This document shows positions 11,813 to 22,035 of a stretch of 64,000 nucleotides of DNA, in pieces. Where the stretch lies: contig NC_012861.1 of NCBI RefSeq assembly GCF_000026945.1, positions 1,302,001 through 1,366,000 of the forward strand, read 5' to 3'. The position numbers and the translations under genes were made by a program. How positions within the stretch are numbered: the stretch's first letter is position 1; every line of letters starts with the position of its first letter. Source of the stretch: Candida dubliniensis CD36 (taxonomy: Eukaryota > Ascomycota > Pichiomycetes > Serinales > Debaryomycetaceae). The notes beneath the pieces were generated by a model, which did not search any database, had not been told where the DNA came from, and worked only from the letters and a program-made list of their open reading frames with translations.

Positions 11813-13374
11813 TTTTCAATAATAATCGAACACACCCAGAATGTAATATAGTGGGGAGGGGAGGATGAAAAAGACTGTGAGTGGAGTAAACAAATATAGT
11901 AAAAAAAATGAACGTTGGTCTTGAATATCAATTCACTTTTTGAGGAAGTTGTATAAGGTGTGTAAATGCAGTATACAAGTGAAAGGAAGCAATAAAATGA
12001 CTTCACAAGGGTATATTTCGGTAGAAGGTTGAATATAGTATGTTGGTGACACAAGATAATAGTTCAGGAGAAATAAAAATGACAACAAATATAAGTAATC
12101 CTCCAATCAGATATCAAAATAGTAGTCAACTTTCAAACAATATCCAAATATCAAAGAAGTAATAAGATTGATAGATAGATAAATAGATATGAAAAAAAAA
12201 AGAGAAAGTTAGACAAATGATGATTGATTTGTGTAGGTTGTAATTTGAAAATAGAAAACAAGAATAATTTGAATTGAATTGAATTAGAGAAAGAAAAAAA
12301 AAAGACTGTTGTTTGTTGAAAAGTGGAAAAGCAAACCAAAGGGGAACCACCAAAGAAAATTAAATGTCAACAACAAAATTATAAATTCTAAATGTCGCGG
12401 TGGTGGACTTTTTTTCATTTTAAGTTGTTTGTCGCGGCGGTGGTGGTTCTTACAAATAGTATTTGTAGGCTGTACTTTTCTTTAACACGATTGAACTAAG
12501 AATTTGGGCGTGTCCTTGTATGTTGTTGAATGAGAATATGTCGTCGGAATGTGTTAATATATCAAACAAGGCTTCTTTTTCGAGTCAACACAAGAGCTGT
12601 TATGAGTAGGGTTATTAATATTACTATTCTTATATCGATTAATTCTTTTGGTCGGATATACACAGGGGAGGAGGGGAGTGGGGTACGTTAGCGAATGTAA
12701 AAGTATGTTTAATATAAGTATACTGAAATTAGGAACAAACAAACACTGAAGTCATTCCATGTCAATTAACTACCATTCGTTACCACTCGCCAATAAAATA
12801 TTACACTCTAATGAGTATAGATATTCCAGAAATTTTTAATAGAACGGAATATATACTGTTCCTAAGAGGGTATGTAGCGCAATATCTCAATTGACAAAAT
12901 AATCTACTAAAAACTTCTGAGTCTTGAAATATTGTCTGATCTGATTCTAATGTGGTGTGGTAGTGTATGCACGTTAAACTGAATGTGAAAAACGACAAGT
13001 TATTTTCACATTTTTCAACAAGAACATTAGAACTACATCTACAATTCAGGCTCATTTTCCTCTTCCCAGTTATAATAGTCTCTTAACAATTTTGAAACAA
13101 AAGAATAAAGTAAGAATATTTGGGGAAATCAATGTCTTTCGACATTTTCGTTCTCTATTGTGTTTCTACAATATACAAGAATTCGATCTTTGTTAGTGTG
13201 TTTTTTAACTAGAAATCTTGATTGTCTTTCTTTGAGTTAACTATTGGTCATACACACTACTCTAATATGTGACGTCACACACCTATTTCTTTTCTGCATC
13301 ATGTCTTTGGTGGGTGGTGACAAGTTAAATCCTTGGTTCATGCTTTCTCCTCATCGTTATTTGGTTGGTTTGGA
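11813..13374. other. Intergenic: RTS1 5' flank
   Basis: A 1.56-kb A-rich region upstream of RTS1 and downstream of SYM1. Short ORFs of 60-84 codons here have no domain or homology I can recognise and are low complexity. GTCGCGG-type G/C-rich patches occur at ~12395-12445. No RNA gene seen. Confidence 0.5.
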
Positions 13375-13962
13375 CTACTTTTGGCTATGCATCACATAAC
13401 TCAAATATGTGTTCCATCCAATACTAATAATATTAACTGCCAATAATCTAAATTGAACTGGCAACAAATAGAAATTGAAGAATTGGAATAATGGCCATAC
13501 TAGCCAGTTGCTTTTCAAAGTAATCCACCAACTTGTGTTGAATTTATCAATTATATTGTCTAAGATTGCTTGTCTATTTTCTAAAATTGTCATGGCACTA
13601 TAATATAATGGGATACCAATAAATGGGGCAAACACCAATTGATCAACAATTACTCGTAATAGAGTTGACATTGATCGTTGAAAATGAGGTTTTTGAGCAC
13701 TCCGTGTCCATACGACCTTGGTGTTTAAAAATTTATACCATCTGTCACCTATAGGGGCAAATATTAACGATCCATATATAATGGCCCGAAGGTTTCTTAA
13801 ATAGTCAAACGGTTGCAGTTGTTCCAGTGTGTTGGTATTGTTGGGAAAGAGGAATTGGGCCAATGCATCGCCACCACCAACTAATAACCCAGTGGTGATC
13901 ATATTGGTGATCAATGGTCTTTTAATTAATAATGCATTATATCTATTAAATATGTACTTCAT
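13375..13962 (-). CDS. SYM1: Mpv17/PMP22-family inner mitochondrial membrane protein Sym1
   Basis: The protein has 195 residues from the ATG at 13960-13962 (MKYIFNRYNALLIKRPLITN). The frame continues upstream to 14115, but those 51 residues are a poly-Phe, low-complexity stretch from an A-run, so the inner ATG is chosen; it gives the usual length (yeast Sym1 is 197). Family motifs are LITNMITTGLLVGGGDALAQ, LRAIIYGSLIFAPIGDRWYKFL, LRVIVDQLVFAPFIGIPLYY and the C-terminal SNWLVWPLFQFFNFYLLPVQFRLLAVN. Four short hydrophobic segments are expected. Sym1/Mpv17 proteins sit in the mitochondrial inner membrane, where yeast Sym1 is needed for growth on ethanol at high temperature. It lies head-to-tail with a paralogue (14320-15054). 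Confidence 0.9.
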   Translation of the reverse strand: MKYIFNRYNALLIKRPLITNMITTGLLVGGGDALAQFLFPNNTNTLEQLQPFDYLRNLRAIIYGSLIFAPIGDRWYKFLNTKVVWTRSAQKPHFQRSMSTLLRVIVDQLVFAPFIGIPLYYSAMTILENRQAILDNIIDKFNTSWWITLKSNWLVWPLFQFFNFYLLPVQFRLLAVNIISIGWNTYLSYVMHSQK

Positions 13963-14319
13963 TGTATATCTAAATAAAAAGGAGTATTTTGGTCTATCAA
14001 TGTGTCTAAAAAGATGGTAATTGTGATTGTGTAAAGGTTTGAATGACTTATAAAGTGGGAAAATCGAAGAACTAAAAAAAAAAAAAAATTGTTCATCAGG
14101 ATGCCATGAAAACAAGGGAGAGGCGGTAATGGTAGTGTGGATAAAGGGAAGTAAGCCTTGGCGGAGAAAATAAAAAAAACACTACCATATTCCATTGTAT
14201 GCAAAAAAAAAAAAAAAGTGTTATTAATGATTAAATGAATATTTAAATACAACAAGGAATACAGAAAAAGACTCTCTTTGTCAGAGGTATAGACCTGAGG
14301 TTTTGCAATCACTTTTTTC
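13963..14319. other. Intergenic between the Mpv17 paralogues
   Basis: Promoter of SYM1; contains A-runs at ~14073-14087 and 14203-14218. The long minus-strand frame across it is homopolymer-driven low complexity, not a gene. Confidence 0.6.
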
Positions 14320-15054
14320 CTAATCATAAACCATGGTGATTTCTTGAGCGTCGTCTTCAATATCAACTAATTCTTCAATCTTTCTACCACTTCCCTTCCC
14401 ATGACCTTTAGTATTATGAACAAAACTCAAAAATCCATTCCAACCAGTAGCCCAAATATTCAGTGCCACAATACGCAAATGTACTGGGATAAAGTATAAA
14501 TTAAACAATTGGAACCCTGGCCATACAGTCCAACTTGCTTGCAACACTGTCCACCAATTATTATGTAGTTTATTGGCAATCACATCAAATGGGTTTTCAT
14601 GTTGTGCTAGTAATACCATCACAGTATTATAGAGTGGGATCCATATTAACCCAGGGAAAATCAATTGATCCACTCCCAATCGGAAAACACTATCATAAAA
14701 ATGCAATTTTTTCTTTTCATGAGGGATTTGTTCCATTTTCTTGCGTTTCAAAAAATTAATCAATGGGTTTTTAATCTTGGGTAATGTTTTACCATGCCAA
14801 AGAACACTTATTGGAGCAAAGAAAAAAGTTCCGTAAATTAATGCTCTGGCGGTACGAGCAAACACATAACCAGACGCTTGTTCAGTTTCAATGATTTCTC
14901 CCTTGTCGTTGACTTCTTTATGGATGGTTTTATGAGGAAATAATTGCTGAGCAAAGAAATCTCCTAAACCGAAGAAAATTCCGGTGGTGATCATATTACT
15001 TCGAAATGGATATCTTCGTAAAATCTCATTGTATCGATGGAATAAAGTTGGCAT
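14320..15054 (-). CDS. Second Mpv17/PMP22-family membrane protein (tandem paralogue of SYM1)
   Basis: The 244-residue protein starts MPTLFHRYNEILRRYPFRSNMITTG and follows the same plan as the neighbouring SYM1: NMITTGIFFGLGDFFAQQLFP, ARTARALIYGTFFFAPISVLWH, FRLGVDQLIFPGLIWIPLYN and QASWTVWPGFQLFNLYFIPVHLRIVALN. It differs by a charged insert between the first two segments (KEVNDKGEIIETEQ), a Lys-rich loop (FLKRKKMEQIPHEKKK) and a polar, acidic C-terminal tail (EELVDIEDDAQE). The two genes lie in tandem on the same strand 357 bases apart (ATG of SYM1 to stop of this gene), so they arose by local duplication. Probably mitochondrial; the divergent loops suggest a different partner or substrate. 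Confidence 0.88.
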   Translation of the reverse strand: MPTLFHRYNEILRRYPFRSNMITTGIFFGLGDFFAQQLFPHKTIHKEVNDKGEIIETEQASGYVFARTARALIYGTFFFAPISVLWHGKTLPKIKNPLINFLKRKKMEQIPHEKKKLHFYDSVFRLGVDQLIFPGLIWIPLYNTVMVLLAQHENPFDVIANKLHNNWWTVLQASWTVWPGFQLFNLYFIPVHLRIVALNIWATGWNGFLSFVHNTKGHGKGSGRKIEELVDIEDDAQEITMVYD

Positions 15055-15902
15055 TATTTACTAGCTGAACCTCTATTAGTATTCATTCAAGAATATGATA
15101 ATGAAAACCTCACTAATATTTTATCCATTCTATAAAAGGAATTCCAGAAAGATATAAAAAAAGAAAAAATCGAAATCGAAATCGGAATCAAAAAAAAAAA
15201 AAAAATAAAATATTGTGGTTTTTTAAATGTTGAAAAAATGGAAAAGAAACAGTTTTATAATGCCTCGCTTTTTCTTCCTGAAATTACCGTAACCTCGAAA
15301 ACTAATTTACCCCAATCAATGGTAAACGAGTCAACGTTCCGAATATTGTAGTTACCACCATCTCAACTTAACAATCGCAAAGTCCCTCGGACAAAGAATT
15401 TGGCGCTAACTTCTTCAAACTAGGAGCCGAAATCGGACTCAACAACTAAATGAGAATGAAAAAATTTCTTTTTTTTTCTTCACCCACAACAGAAGGACAT
15501 GCCGATTGTGTCAAAAAGAAAAGAAATTTTATTACAAATATTTGATACTCTAACTAACGGCTTACACCAGAAACTTGGCAATGGTAGCACTGATACTTCT
15601 TATTGTACATTTTTTTATCCACTCATACGTGAAATTTTCAATTTAGTTATATAAAGAGTGTATCGGTTTGTCTCAAATATCTTTTGCGACTAGGAATAGA
15701 CAACCAAGCATTCTCTCTATTGTCTTCTGTTTTCTTTGTAGTTATTTGTTGAGGGTTCCCGACAACGAGCCAAACTCGTTGTTACCGCTGTTTGTCGACT
15801 TGCACGATTCCAAAACCATCTTACTCATACATAACTGAAATTGTAAAATGGTACTAAAGTGTCTAAATTGTATTTAAAGAGCACAAACTACAACCCATTT
15901 AC
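15055..15902. other. Intergenic, no gene seen
   Basis: Promoter side of the second Mpv17-family gene. AT-rich with an AAAT/CGAAAT run near 15168-15208. No ORF, RNA gene or clear repeat found. Confidence 0.5.
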
Positions 15903-16740
15903 TTAAGGAATAATTTGACTAACTGTATCAATAGATTTTTGGAAATCAATAAATTTGAATCGAAGTAATTCTCTAGTTTTTTCATTTTTAATTTTACTTC
16001 CAGCTTTCTTCCAATCTTCAGCTTTGGATGGATCGCCTTTAGGTAATGGAGAATCCAATTGAGGGAAATCTTTACAAATTAAAACTAAAATACTTTGAGT
16101 TGTGAATAGACCTTCTGCTAAAAGTAATCTTTTACCCTGACTTGCATCTTTTTCAAAGTCAATAATATGAGCTCGAGCAACATCTCTAAAATCATTGAAA
16201 TTACCAATTAGTAAACGTGTCAGTAGATTTCAAATTCAAAAGTCCATTAAGGATTATCTGATGATTTGTTTGTGATTTATTCTTGATTTCAAAAGCTTGT
16301 GGACCAAATACATAAACTGGATTAATAACAGAAAGAGTGAAATTTGGGTTTTCCTTTTCAACAAACTCACAAGCGACCATCCCGGCAAATTTCTTTGATC
16401 CGAAATAATCATTGAATGGACTAGTTAATGATTCTTCAGCGGTAATAATTGATGGGCCTTCTTGGTCATCGAATGTACCAATAGCTGCATATGATGATGT
16501 GACTACAACATGCTTAATTTGTGGTCCATACATTTTAATAGCTTGCAAGGCATTTTTTGGTACCTTCAACAGCTGGAGTTAATTCTCTTTCAATATCAGT
16601 AACATTGAAATAGAATGGAGAAGCAGTGTGCGAGAGAACAGTGATTCCAGGATTTTTTTCTTTAAGGTATCGTCAAAAGCTCCTTGTACAGATATATCTT
16701 TGACAAATTCACTTTCATTAATTAAATTTCCGGGATGTTA
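15903..16740 (-). pseudogene. Decayed GRE2-like NAD(P)-dependent reductase
   Basis: The minus strand carries a broken member of the GRE2/dihydroflavonol-4-reductase (extended SDR) family. Consecutive pieces in three frames read in the right order. A first piece near 16710-16680 (ESEFVKDISVQGAFDDTLK) leads to HTASPFYFNVTDIE. The central piece (16569-16201) has KHVVVTSSYAAIG and the catalytic YFGSKK followed by NPVYVFGPQ. The last piece (16200-15903) has FNDFRDVARAHIIDF, KRLLLAEGLF and a normal TAA end. Two shifts fall in A-runs (about 16555 and 16660) and one near 16200. The N-terminal Rossmann GxxGxxG part is missing or unrecognisable beyond 16740. The catalytic Tyr-x-x-x-Lys is still visible, so the loss looks fairly recent. 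Intact GRE2-like genes reduce methylglyoxal and other carbonyls. Confidence 0.85.
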
Positions 16741-18074
16741 TGATGCTTCTCAAAGCCACAAAAATGTTTATGTCGTTCTGTATGCTGTTTATTGAGAAAT
16801 CGTCAGAACTCTTGGCGAAAGTTGCAAAGTATCATATATTGTCTGTTATTATCTATCCGAAATCGTGGATAGTTTTCCAGTGGTTAATCGCTAAGGATCT
16901 TTACTCATATTTAAAATTCACTTTTTTTCTTCTTAACACAGAAAATCAGTTGTCAACGACCCTAGCAATACTTCTTCTTCTAGAATCGCCATCAGTAAAG
17001 TAGGGTCATGAATTAGTAGAGCAGACTTTTCTTTTCCTACTATTGATTTCAATCCCTCTATTCTTCTTTTGATTCTTTAATCCCTCATGTATATGGGGAA
17101 AATAATTGAAATGATGGTTATAAAGTGAGCAATTTAACAGGGGATATTATAAAATATACGTCCATGCAATGGTTCTAGGATAAGAACTCTTATCTATGCG
17201 CCTCCAGAATGTGTGGACCAAAATTATTATTATAATTAAACTTCTTACCGTAATTGTTTGCTACTTTTTTGTGTGTGGAAATGGATGCAAGAAAATAAAA
17301 TAAAAGGTTACACGGATAATATTTTGCGGAAGTTTCTTTGAATGCGGAGATAAGCTCATCCGTAATTCACAAATCTTTCAATTGTGAGCGATAAACTTTG
17401 AGCAGGCTATGTTATGATTCTGGTATAGCCCTGATAGCTAATCTAAATGTTTATTCCACTGAGAAATTAGTTGTTTATATAATCTGCTAAAAAAAAGAAA
17501 CATTTTTACCCATAGAATAGTAGTAAATCCACATAGGACTCTGAGTTTATGTAGCGGGTATAATTTCGTAAGCAGCATTTAAAGAACCATCAGAGGTAGT
17601 GATTGGTTAGAATAGCATATATTCGATGGGTTCCGTCAGAAATTGGGTTTATAAAAATGAAGTTGGATTTCTCGATGGTGGGAAAAGGGCTGTCATTTAT
17701 TGATTAGCCCCTGCACTAATTATAACCGACCGGACGGATAAAATGATTGTGGTTGTTGCAGCAACATTAGTTGCAATTCTTAACACAAAATTGACATAAA
17801 ATCGATTGTTTTGTATTTCATAATATCACGATTGTACAACACTTAGAAAGCAATCCAAAAAAAAAAAAAAAAAAAAAAATTTTTACATCCGCTCAAGTAA
17901 ACCTCATTGGTCCGGCTATTCCATCGAGTAAATAAATCTAAAAAATCTAGCCGTTATCCTACTTATTCCACTTTTAATTGTCTCAAACACTATATATAAT
18001 CATGTAGTGAGTTCAAATTTATAATTTTTCAAAACTTTTTCTTCTTCAAACAAAGTTTACTCTTACGAAATAGC
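16741..18074. other. Intergenic: RTA3 promoter region
   Basis: About 1.3 kb between the reductase relic and RTA3. A 23-base A run lies at 17857-17879. CGG-containing blocks at 17313-17329 and 17726-17737 are listed separately. No gene seen; the 87-codon plus ORF at 16740-17003 has no recognisable features. Confidence 0.5.
17726..17737 (+). promoter_or_regulatory. CGG-rich candidate zinc-cluster site upstream of RTA3
   Basis: The block CCGACCGGACGG lies ~340 bases upstream of the RTA3 ATG; a looser CGG(N11)CGG pair lies at 17313-17329. Zn2Cys6 factors bind CGG repeats, and RTA3 is a reported target of Tac1, whose site contains paired CGG triplets. The spacing here does not exactly fit the Tac1 consensus as I know it. 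Confidence 0.3.
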
Positions 18075-19457
18075 ATGGATCTTGCAGCAATTACGGAATG
18101 GACACCCACCACCACGGCAACTTCAACTACTTTATCAACCATCGCTGCTACATATGTCCCAGCTTTACAATCCAAAATATCCGATGCAGTCCACACATTA
18201 ACATCCAAGGGATCAACCATTGCTAATATGGATTACATTAGCGCCTCGCGAATAATCCGTGGTGCACAAGCGTCATTATCAATTATTTCAGCGGAACAAG
18301 TACTTGAAACAGCCACTGCCAATAATATACAAGCACAAGCGACACAAATCATCTGGCAAGCAACAGAGAACCTCTTGGATTTGGCATGGGAGGAAAATGT
18401 TTATGATATACCTCGATTAAATCGTACAGCTAATATAATATTCTTAGTGTTGTTTGCCATTACATTTGCCATTTCTTGTTTAATGTGGATTAAATCCCGA
18501 TATTGGTGGTTCAATGTGGCTTGGACTTGTGGTACGGCATTAGAATTTCTCGGGTATTTAGGTCGAGTATTGTCATTTAGTGATATGAAAAAATTTGATT
18601 ATTATCTTTTGCAATTGATTGCCCTTACATTGTCCCCAGTTTTCCTAATGGCAGGGATCTATTTCCTATTTGGGCAATTAGTGGTTATCCATGGTCGACA
18701 TTATTCATGGTTAAAACCACTACATTATTCATATATTTTTATTACTTGTGATGTGGTTTCATTGGTTATTCAAGCAGTTGGAGGTGGTATGACTGCGATA
18801 GCTGCTCAAGAATACAGAGATGCTAACCCAGGAACGTATACCATGATTGCTGGTATTGCCTTCCAAGTGTTTTCCATGTCAGTGTTTTTATTATGTTGGC
18901 TTGTCTTTTGCTGGAATACCTATTTCCTTGATGTTACTGCCAAAGAAACCAAGCAAAGTCCATATCAAAAGAAATCTTTAGTCACATTTATTAAATTGCT
19001 ATTGAATGGGGATGATGCCAATATGTACAAGCTTAAAGTGTTGGATAAGTATTATAATCCTGGGTATAAAGATTTACGAAAACGTCCATTGTATAATTAT
19101 TATGCTCTAGCTATTACATTGGCAGTGATTGCAGTTTATATTCGTTGTATTTACAGGGTTGTCGAATTGGCACAAGGGTTTTCCGGTTATCTAATCACTC
19201 ATGAGGTGTATATAATGACCTTAGATGCGACAATGATTGGCATTTGTTGTATAATATTCATTCTTTTCCATCCACATCTTGTCATGGGATCAAGTATCGC
19301 TATTGGGCTTAGAAGTATTGCGAAAAACAAAGATCAAGAAACAGGGGACAATCTTAACAAAGAAAAAATTAATGACATTGTTAGTGACAATGAAGAATCG
19401 ACGTTGCAAGGTCAAAATGTTTTCAGGGGTGAACCTAATCAAGAGTACAAGGAGTGA
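18075..19457 (+). CDS. RTA3: RTA1-family seven-transmembrane protein Rta3
   Basis: The 460-residue protein has an extracellular-type Thr/Ser/Ala-rich N-terminus (WTPTTTATSTTLSTIAATYV) with the segment RGAQASLSIISAEQVLETAT. From ~residue 120 there are about seven hydrophobic helices, starting NIIFLVLFAITFAISCLMWI. RTA1 family signatures include SRYWWFNVAW, GYLGRVLSF, YFLFGQLVVIHGRHYSWLKP and DVVSLVIQAVGGG. The tail is polar and charged (KNKDQETGDNLNKEK...). RTA1-like proteins are fungal lipid- and stress-responsive 7-TM proteins; C. albicans Rta3 is reported to affect phospholipid asymmetry and azole/miltefosine response and to be induced with CDR1. It lies 5' of a close tandem paralogue, RTA2. 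Assignment to RTA3 versus RTA2 follows remembered gene order. Confidence 0.88.
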   Translation: MDLAAITEWTPTTTATSTTLSTIAATYVPALQSKISDAVHTLTSKGSTIANMDYISASRIIRGAQASLSIISAEQVLETATANNIQAQATQIIWQATENLLDLAWEENVYDIPRLNRTANIIFLVLFAITFAISCLMWIKSRYWWFNVAWTCGTALEFLGYLGRVLSFSDMKKFDYYLLQLIALTLSPVFLMAGIYFLFGQLVVIHGRHYSWLKPLHYSYIFITCDVVSLVIQAVGGGMTAIAAQEYRDANPGTYTMIAGIAFQVFSMSVFLLCWLVFCWNTYFLDVTAKETKQSPYQKKSLVTFIKLLLNGDDANMYKLKVLDKYYNPGYKDLRKRPLYNYYALAITLAVIAVYIRCIYRVVELAQGFSGYLITHEVYIMTLDATMIGICCIIFILFHPHLVMGSSIAIGLRSIAKNKDQETGDNLNKEKINDIVSDNEESTLQGQNVFRGEPNQEYKE

Positions 19458-20428
19458 TTTTGAATGTTAATTAAGTGCGGTATGATGGTTTTTAGCTAGC
19501 TAAATGCAAGTGGAAAATGTGGCTATGTCGCTAAAGGGTACTTGGCTTTGGATTTGTAACGTGATAATACTACTACAGGTCAATAAATTAAGGAATTTTT
19601 TGGGGGGTGGTGTGGGGAGATGTTGCGGTATTTCCAATAGAATTGTATTTAAGCGGAATTTTGAATTTCGTAAGTTTAAGAGATGGCCAAAGTTCCAGTG
19701 GTTTCATTTTCGTGTCTCAATGGGCAAAATTCTCTTTCCTTCCACTTTTTTGCAACTACAAATTATCAATTGGAAATCAACATCGAGGCTGAGTTTAGTT
19801 TAGCTTGATTTGCAGTGAATATAGATTATAGAAACTAAACTACCAAGAATAGCATATAAAAATAGAAAAAAAAAAAAGGGTATTAGCCGCATTAACTTTT
19901 ATAGCCTAAGTAGGCTGAGAGTTAGTTGTTTAAAATCTTATATTGCAGCAATCTCTTTGAAGTTTAATCTTAAAATACAAAATCAAAAGGAGGCTTTATT
20001 GTAAGAGCAATTGTATGAATCTTTGTTATAGCATGTGGTCCTGTGCTGTGTTGTGCTGAGCTGAGCTATATATTATTGGAGGCGATTTGGCACCACCACA
20101 AAAAAATAAGATGGGTGGAAATTATTACCGAATTTTATAAACACAGAACAACAAAAGAAGAAATAAAAGTACCCTAGGCTTCGCCTCAAACTGGCCAAGA
20201 AATTTTTCCGAATTGTGTTTTATTCTTCCACCCAATAGATGCTTATTAGCAACTTTATCACCGCTGTTTACCACCACCAACATAGTGCATCTTATTAAAT
20301 GATTTTCCGTAGTTTATAAATAAAGTGATTTTTTTCTAACCACCTCAAATTCGTTGCATCTTTTTCGTCATCAACAACTAAGAAACTTTTCTATCATCTT
20401 TTCATTCCCCCCCCCCCCTTCTTCAACT
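19458..20428. other. Intergenic: RTA2 promoter region
   Basis: About 970 bases between the tandem RTA genes. A 12-base C run lies at 20407-20418, 10 bases before the RTA2 ATG. No gene supported. Confidence 0.55.
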
Positions 20429-21787
20429 ATGAGTGAAGTTTTGAATTATTTATCTTCATGGACCCCAACTTCCACACCTACATCCACTACATTATCGTCA
20501 ATAGCTACATCCCATGCTTCAAAACTTTCTCAAACTGTTGCTTCAGTAATTTCTGACGCCCCCACTGAAACTGCCTGGTATGTTTTAAGGTCATTGTCAC
20601 AAGCATATCGTGGTGCTCAAGCTTCATTGACAATCATTTCTGCCGAACAAGTACTAGCTACAGCTACAGACAGTCAAGTAAAATCAAAAGCCACACAAGC
20701 GATTTTTGATGCTACTTTAAATCTTAAGGATCTAGCTATGGAACAAAATATTTATGGTTATGAATTAAATCATGCTGCTAATATCATATATTTAGTCGTT
20801 TACGCAATAATTTTTGCTTACACAATTGTAATGTGCATTAAATCAAGATATTGGTGGTTTAATGTAACGTTTGTCTGTGGATATGGTTTAGAATTTATTG
20901 GGTTTCTAGGACGAGTGTTGTCATTTAATGATACTTCCAATAGGAGTCTTTATATAATGCAATCTGTTTGTTTAACCATTGCTCCAGCATTCATTATGGC
21001 AGGTGTATACTTTTTATTTGGACAGTTGGTGGTCATTCATGGACGACAATATTCAATTTTGAAACCAATGTGGTATTCTTATTTTTTCATTACTGCAGAT
21101 GTGGTTTCACTATTGATTCAAGCTGCTGGCGGAGCTGCAGCCTCTGTGGCGTCAACTAATCATGAAGATACTTCAACCGGGACTAACATTATGATAGCTG
21201 GTATTGCTGCTCAAGTTGCTGCGATGACCGCTTTCTTGGTGTTTTGGTTTGAGTTTATTAATCGTTTGTATTTTAAGAATTCCCGTTCTGATTTAATTTC
21301 GGATTGTCCTTATGGTCGTCGTTCAGTAAGCAATTATTTTAAATTATTGTTAAACGTCAAATCAGTGAGAGGACACCGACATACTCATTTAGAAAAGTAC
21401 TACAACCAACAATTTGCTGGTATTCGACAAATCCCATTATTTGATTATATGGTGCTTGCTATGACAATTGCTGTCATTGTTGTCTATATTCGTTGTGTTT
21501 ATAGAGTGGCAGAATTATCTGAAGGATGGTCTGGATATTTGTTTACTCACGAGCCATATCTTATGATTTTGGATGCAGCTATGATTGCTATTGCCGGTCT
21601 TGTTTTCATTCCCTTCCATCCAGTTTGGGTATTTGGTAAAAAGAATATTGTCAAGTTGGCAACCATTAAAAAGAATTTAGATGAAAAAAAGTATGAAGGG
21701 GTTGAGTATACCGATGATCTTGAATCACCGGAAGGCAATCCTAACGTGGCTGCAAATGATGTCCATTGTTTAAATAGTAAGTTATAA
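20429..21787 (+). CDS. RTA2: RTA1-family seven-transmembrane protein Rta2
   Basis: The protein has 452 residues from the ATG at 20429 (MSEVLNYLSSWTPTST). An upstream in-frame ATG at 20354 would read through a 12-C homopolymer and add 25 unrelated residues, so the inner start, which aligns with RTA3, is chosen. It has the same layout as RTA3: Thr/Ser-rich N-terminus, RGAQASLTIISAEQVLATAT, then about seven hydrophobic segments with SRYWWFNVTF, GFLGRVLSF, YFLFGQLVVIHGRQYSILKP and VVSLLIQAAGGAA. The C-terminal tail is short and acidic. C. albicans Rta2 is a calcineurin-linked membrane protein connected with azole tolerance and sphingoid-base movement. Tandem duplication with RTA3 is clear from near-identical motif blocks. 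Confidence 0.88.
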   Translation: MSEVLNYLSSWTPTSTPTSTTLSSIATSHASKLSQTVASVISDAPTETAWYVLRSLSQAYRGAQASLTIISAEQVLATATDSQVKSKATQAIFDATLNLKDLAMEQNIYGYELNHAANIIYLVVYAIIFAYTIVMCIKSRYWWFNVTFVCGYGLEFIGFLGRVLSFNDTSNRSLYIMQSVCLTIAPAFIMAGVYFLFGQLVVIHGRQYSILKPMWYSYFFITADVVSLLIQAAGGAAASVASTNHEDTSTGTNIMIAGIAAQVAAMTAFLVFWFEFINRLYFKNSRSDLISDCPYGRRSVSNYFKLLLNVKSVRGHRHTHLEKYYNQQFAGIRQIPLFDYMVLAMTIAVIVVYIRCVYRVAELSEGWSGYLFTHEPYLMILDAAMIAIAGLVFIPFHPVWVFGKKNIVKLATIKKNLDEKKYEGVEYTDDLESPEGNPNVAANDVHCLNSKL

Positions 21788-22035
21788 GTTATGCATTAGA
21801 TTAAGTATTGTTTTAGATAGATGATAGATTCAATAAACAGGTTGTTCTGATAGAGCTAATCTTGGGTGTACAGGGTTTTATAATGGATCGTAAAAAACTC
21901 AAAGCCTGATCTCTCCCTCACCATCGATTATCAAAATGTGCGTGCCAAAAGTCATCGAAAAAAAAAAAAATTTGTTTTAAACATAATTCTCCATCTTTCC
22001 ATTGAATCTAGCAAAAACAAACTTAGTTAACATAG

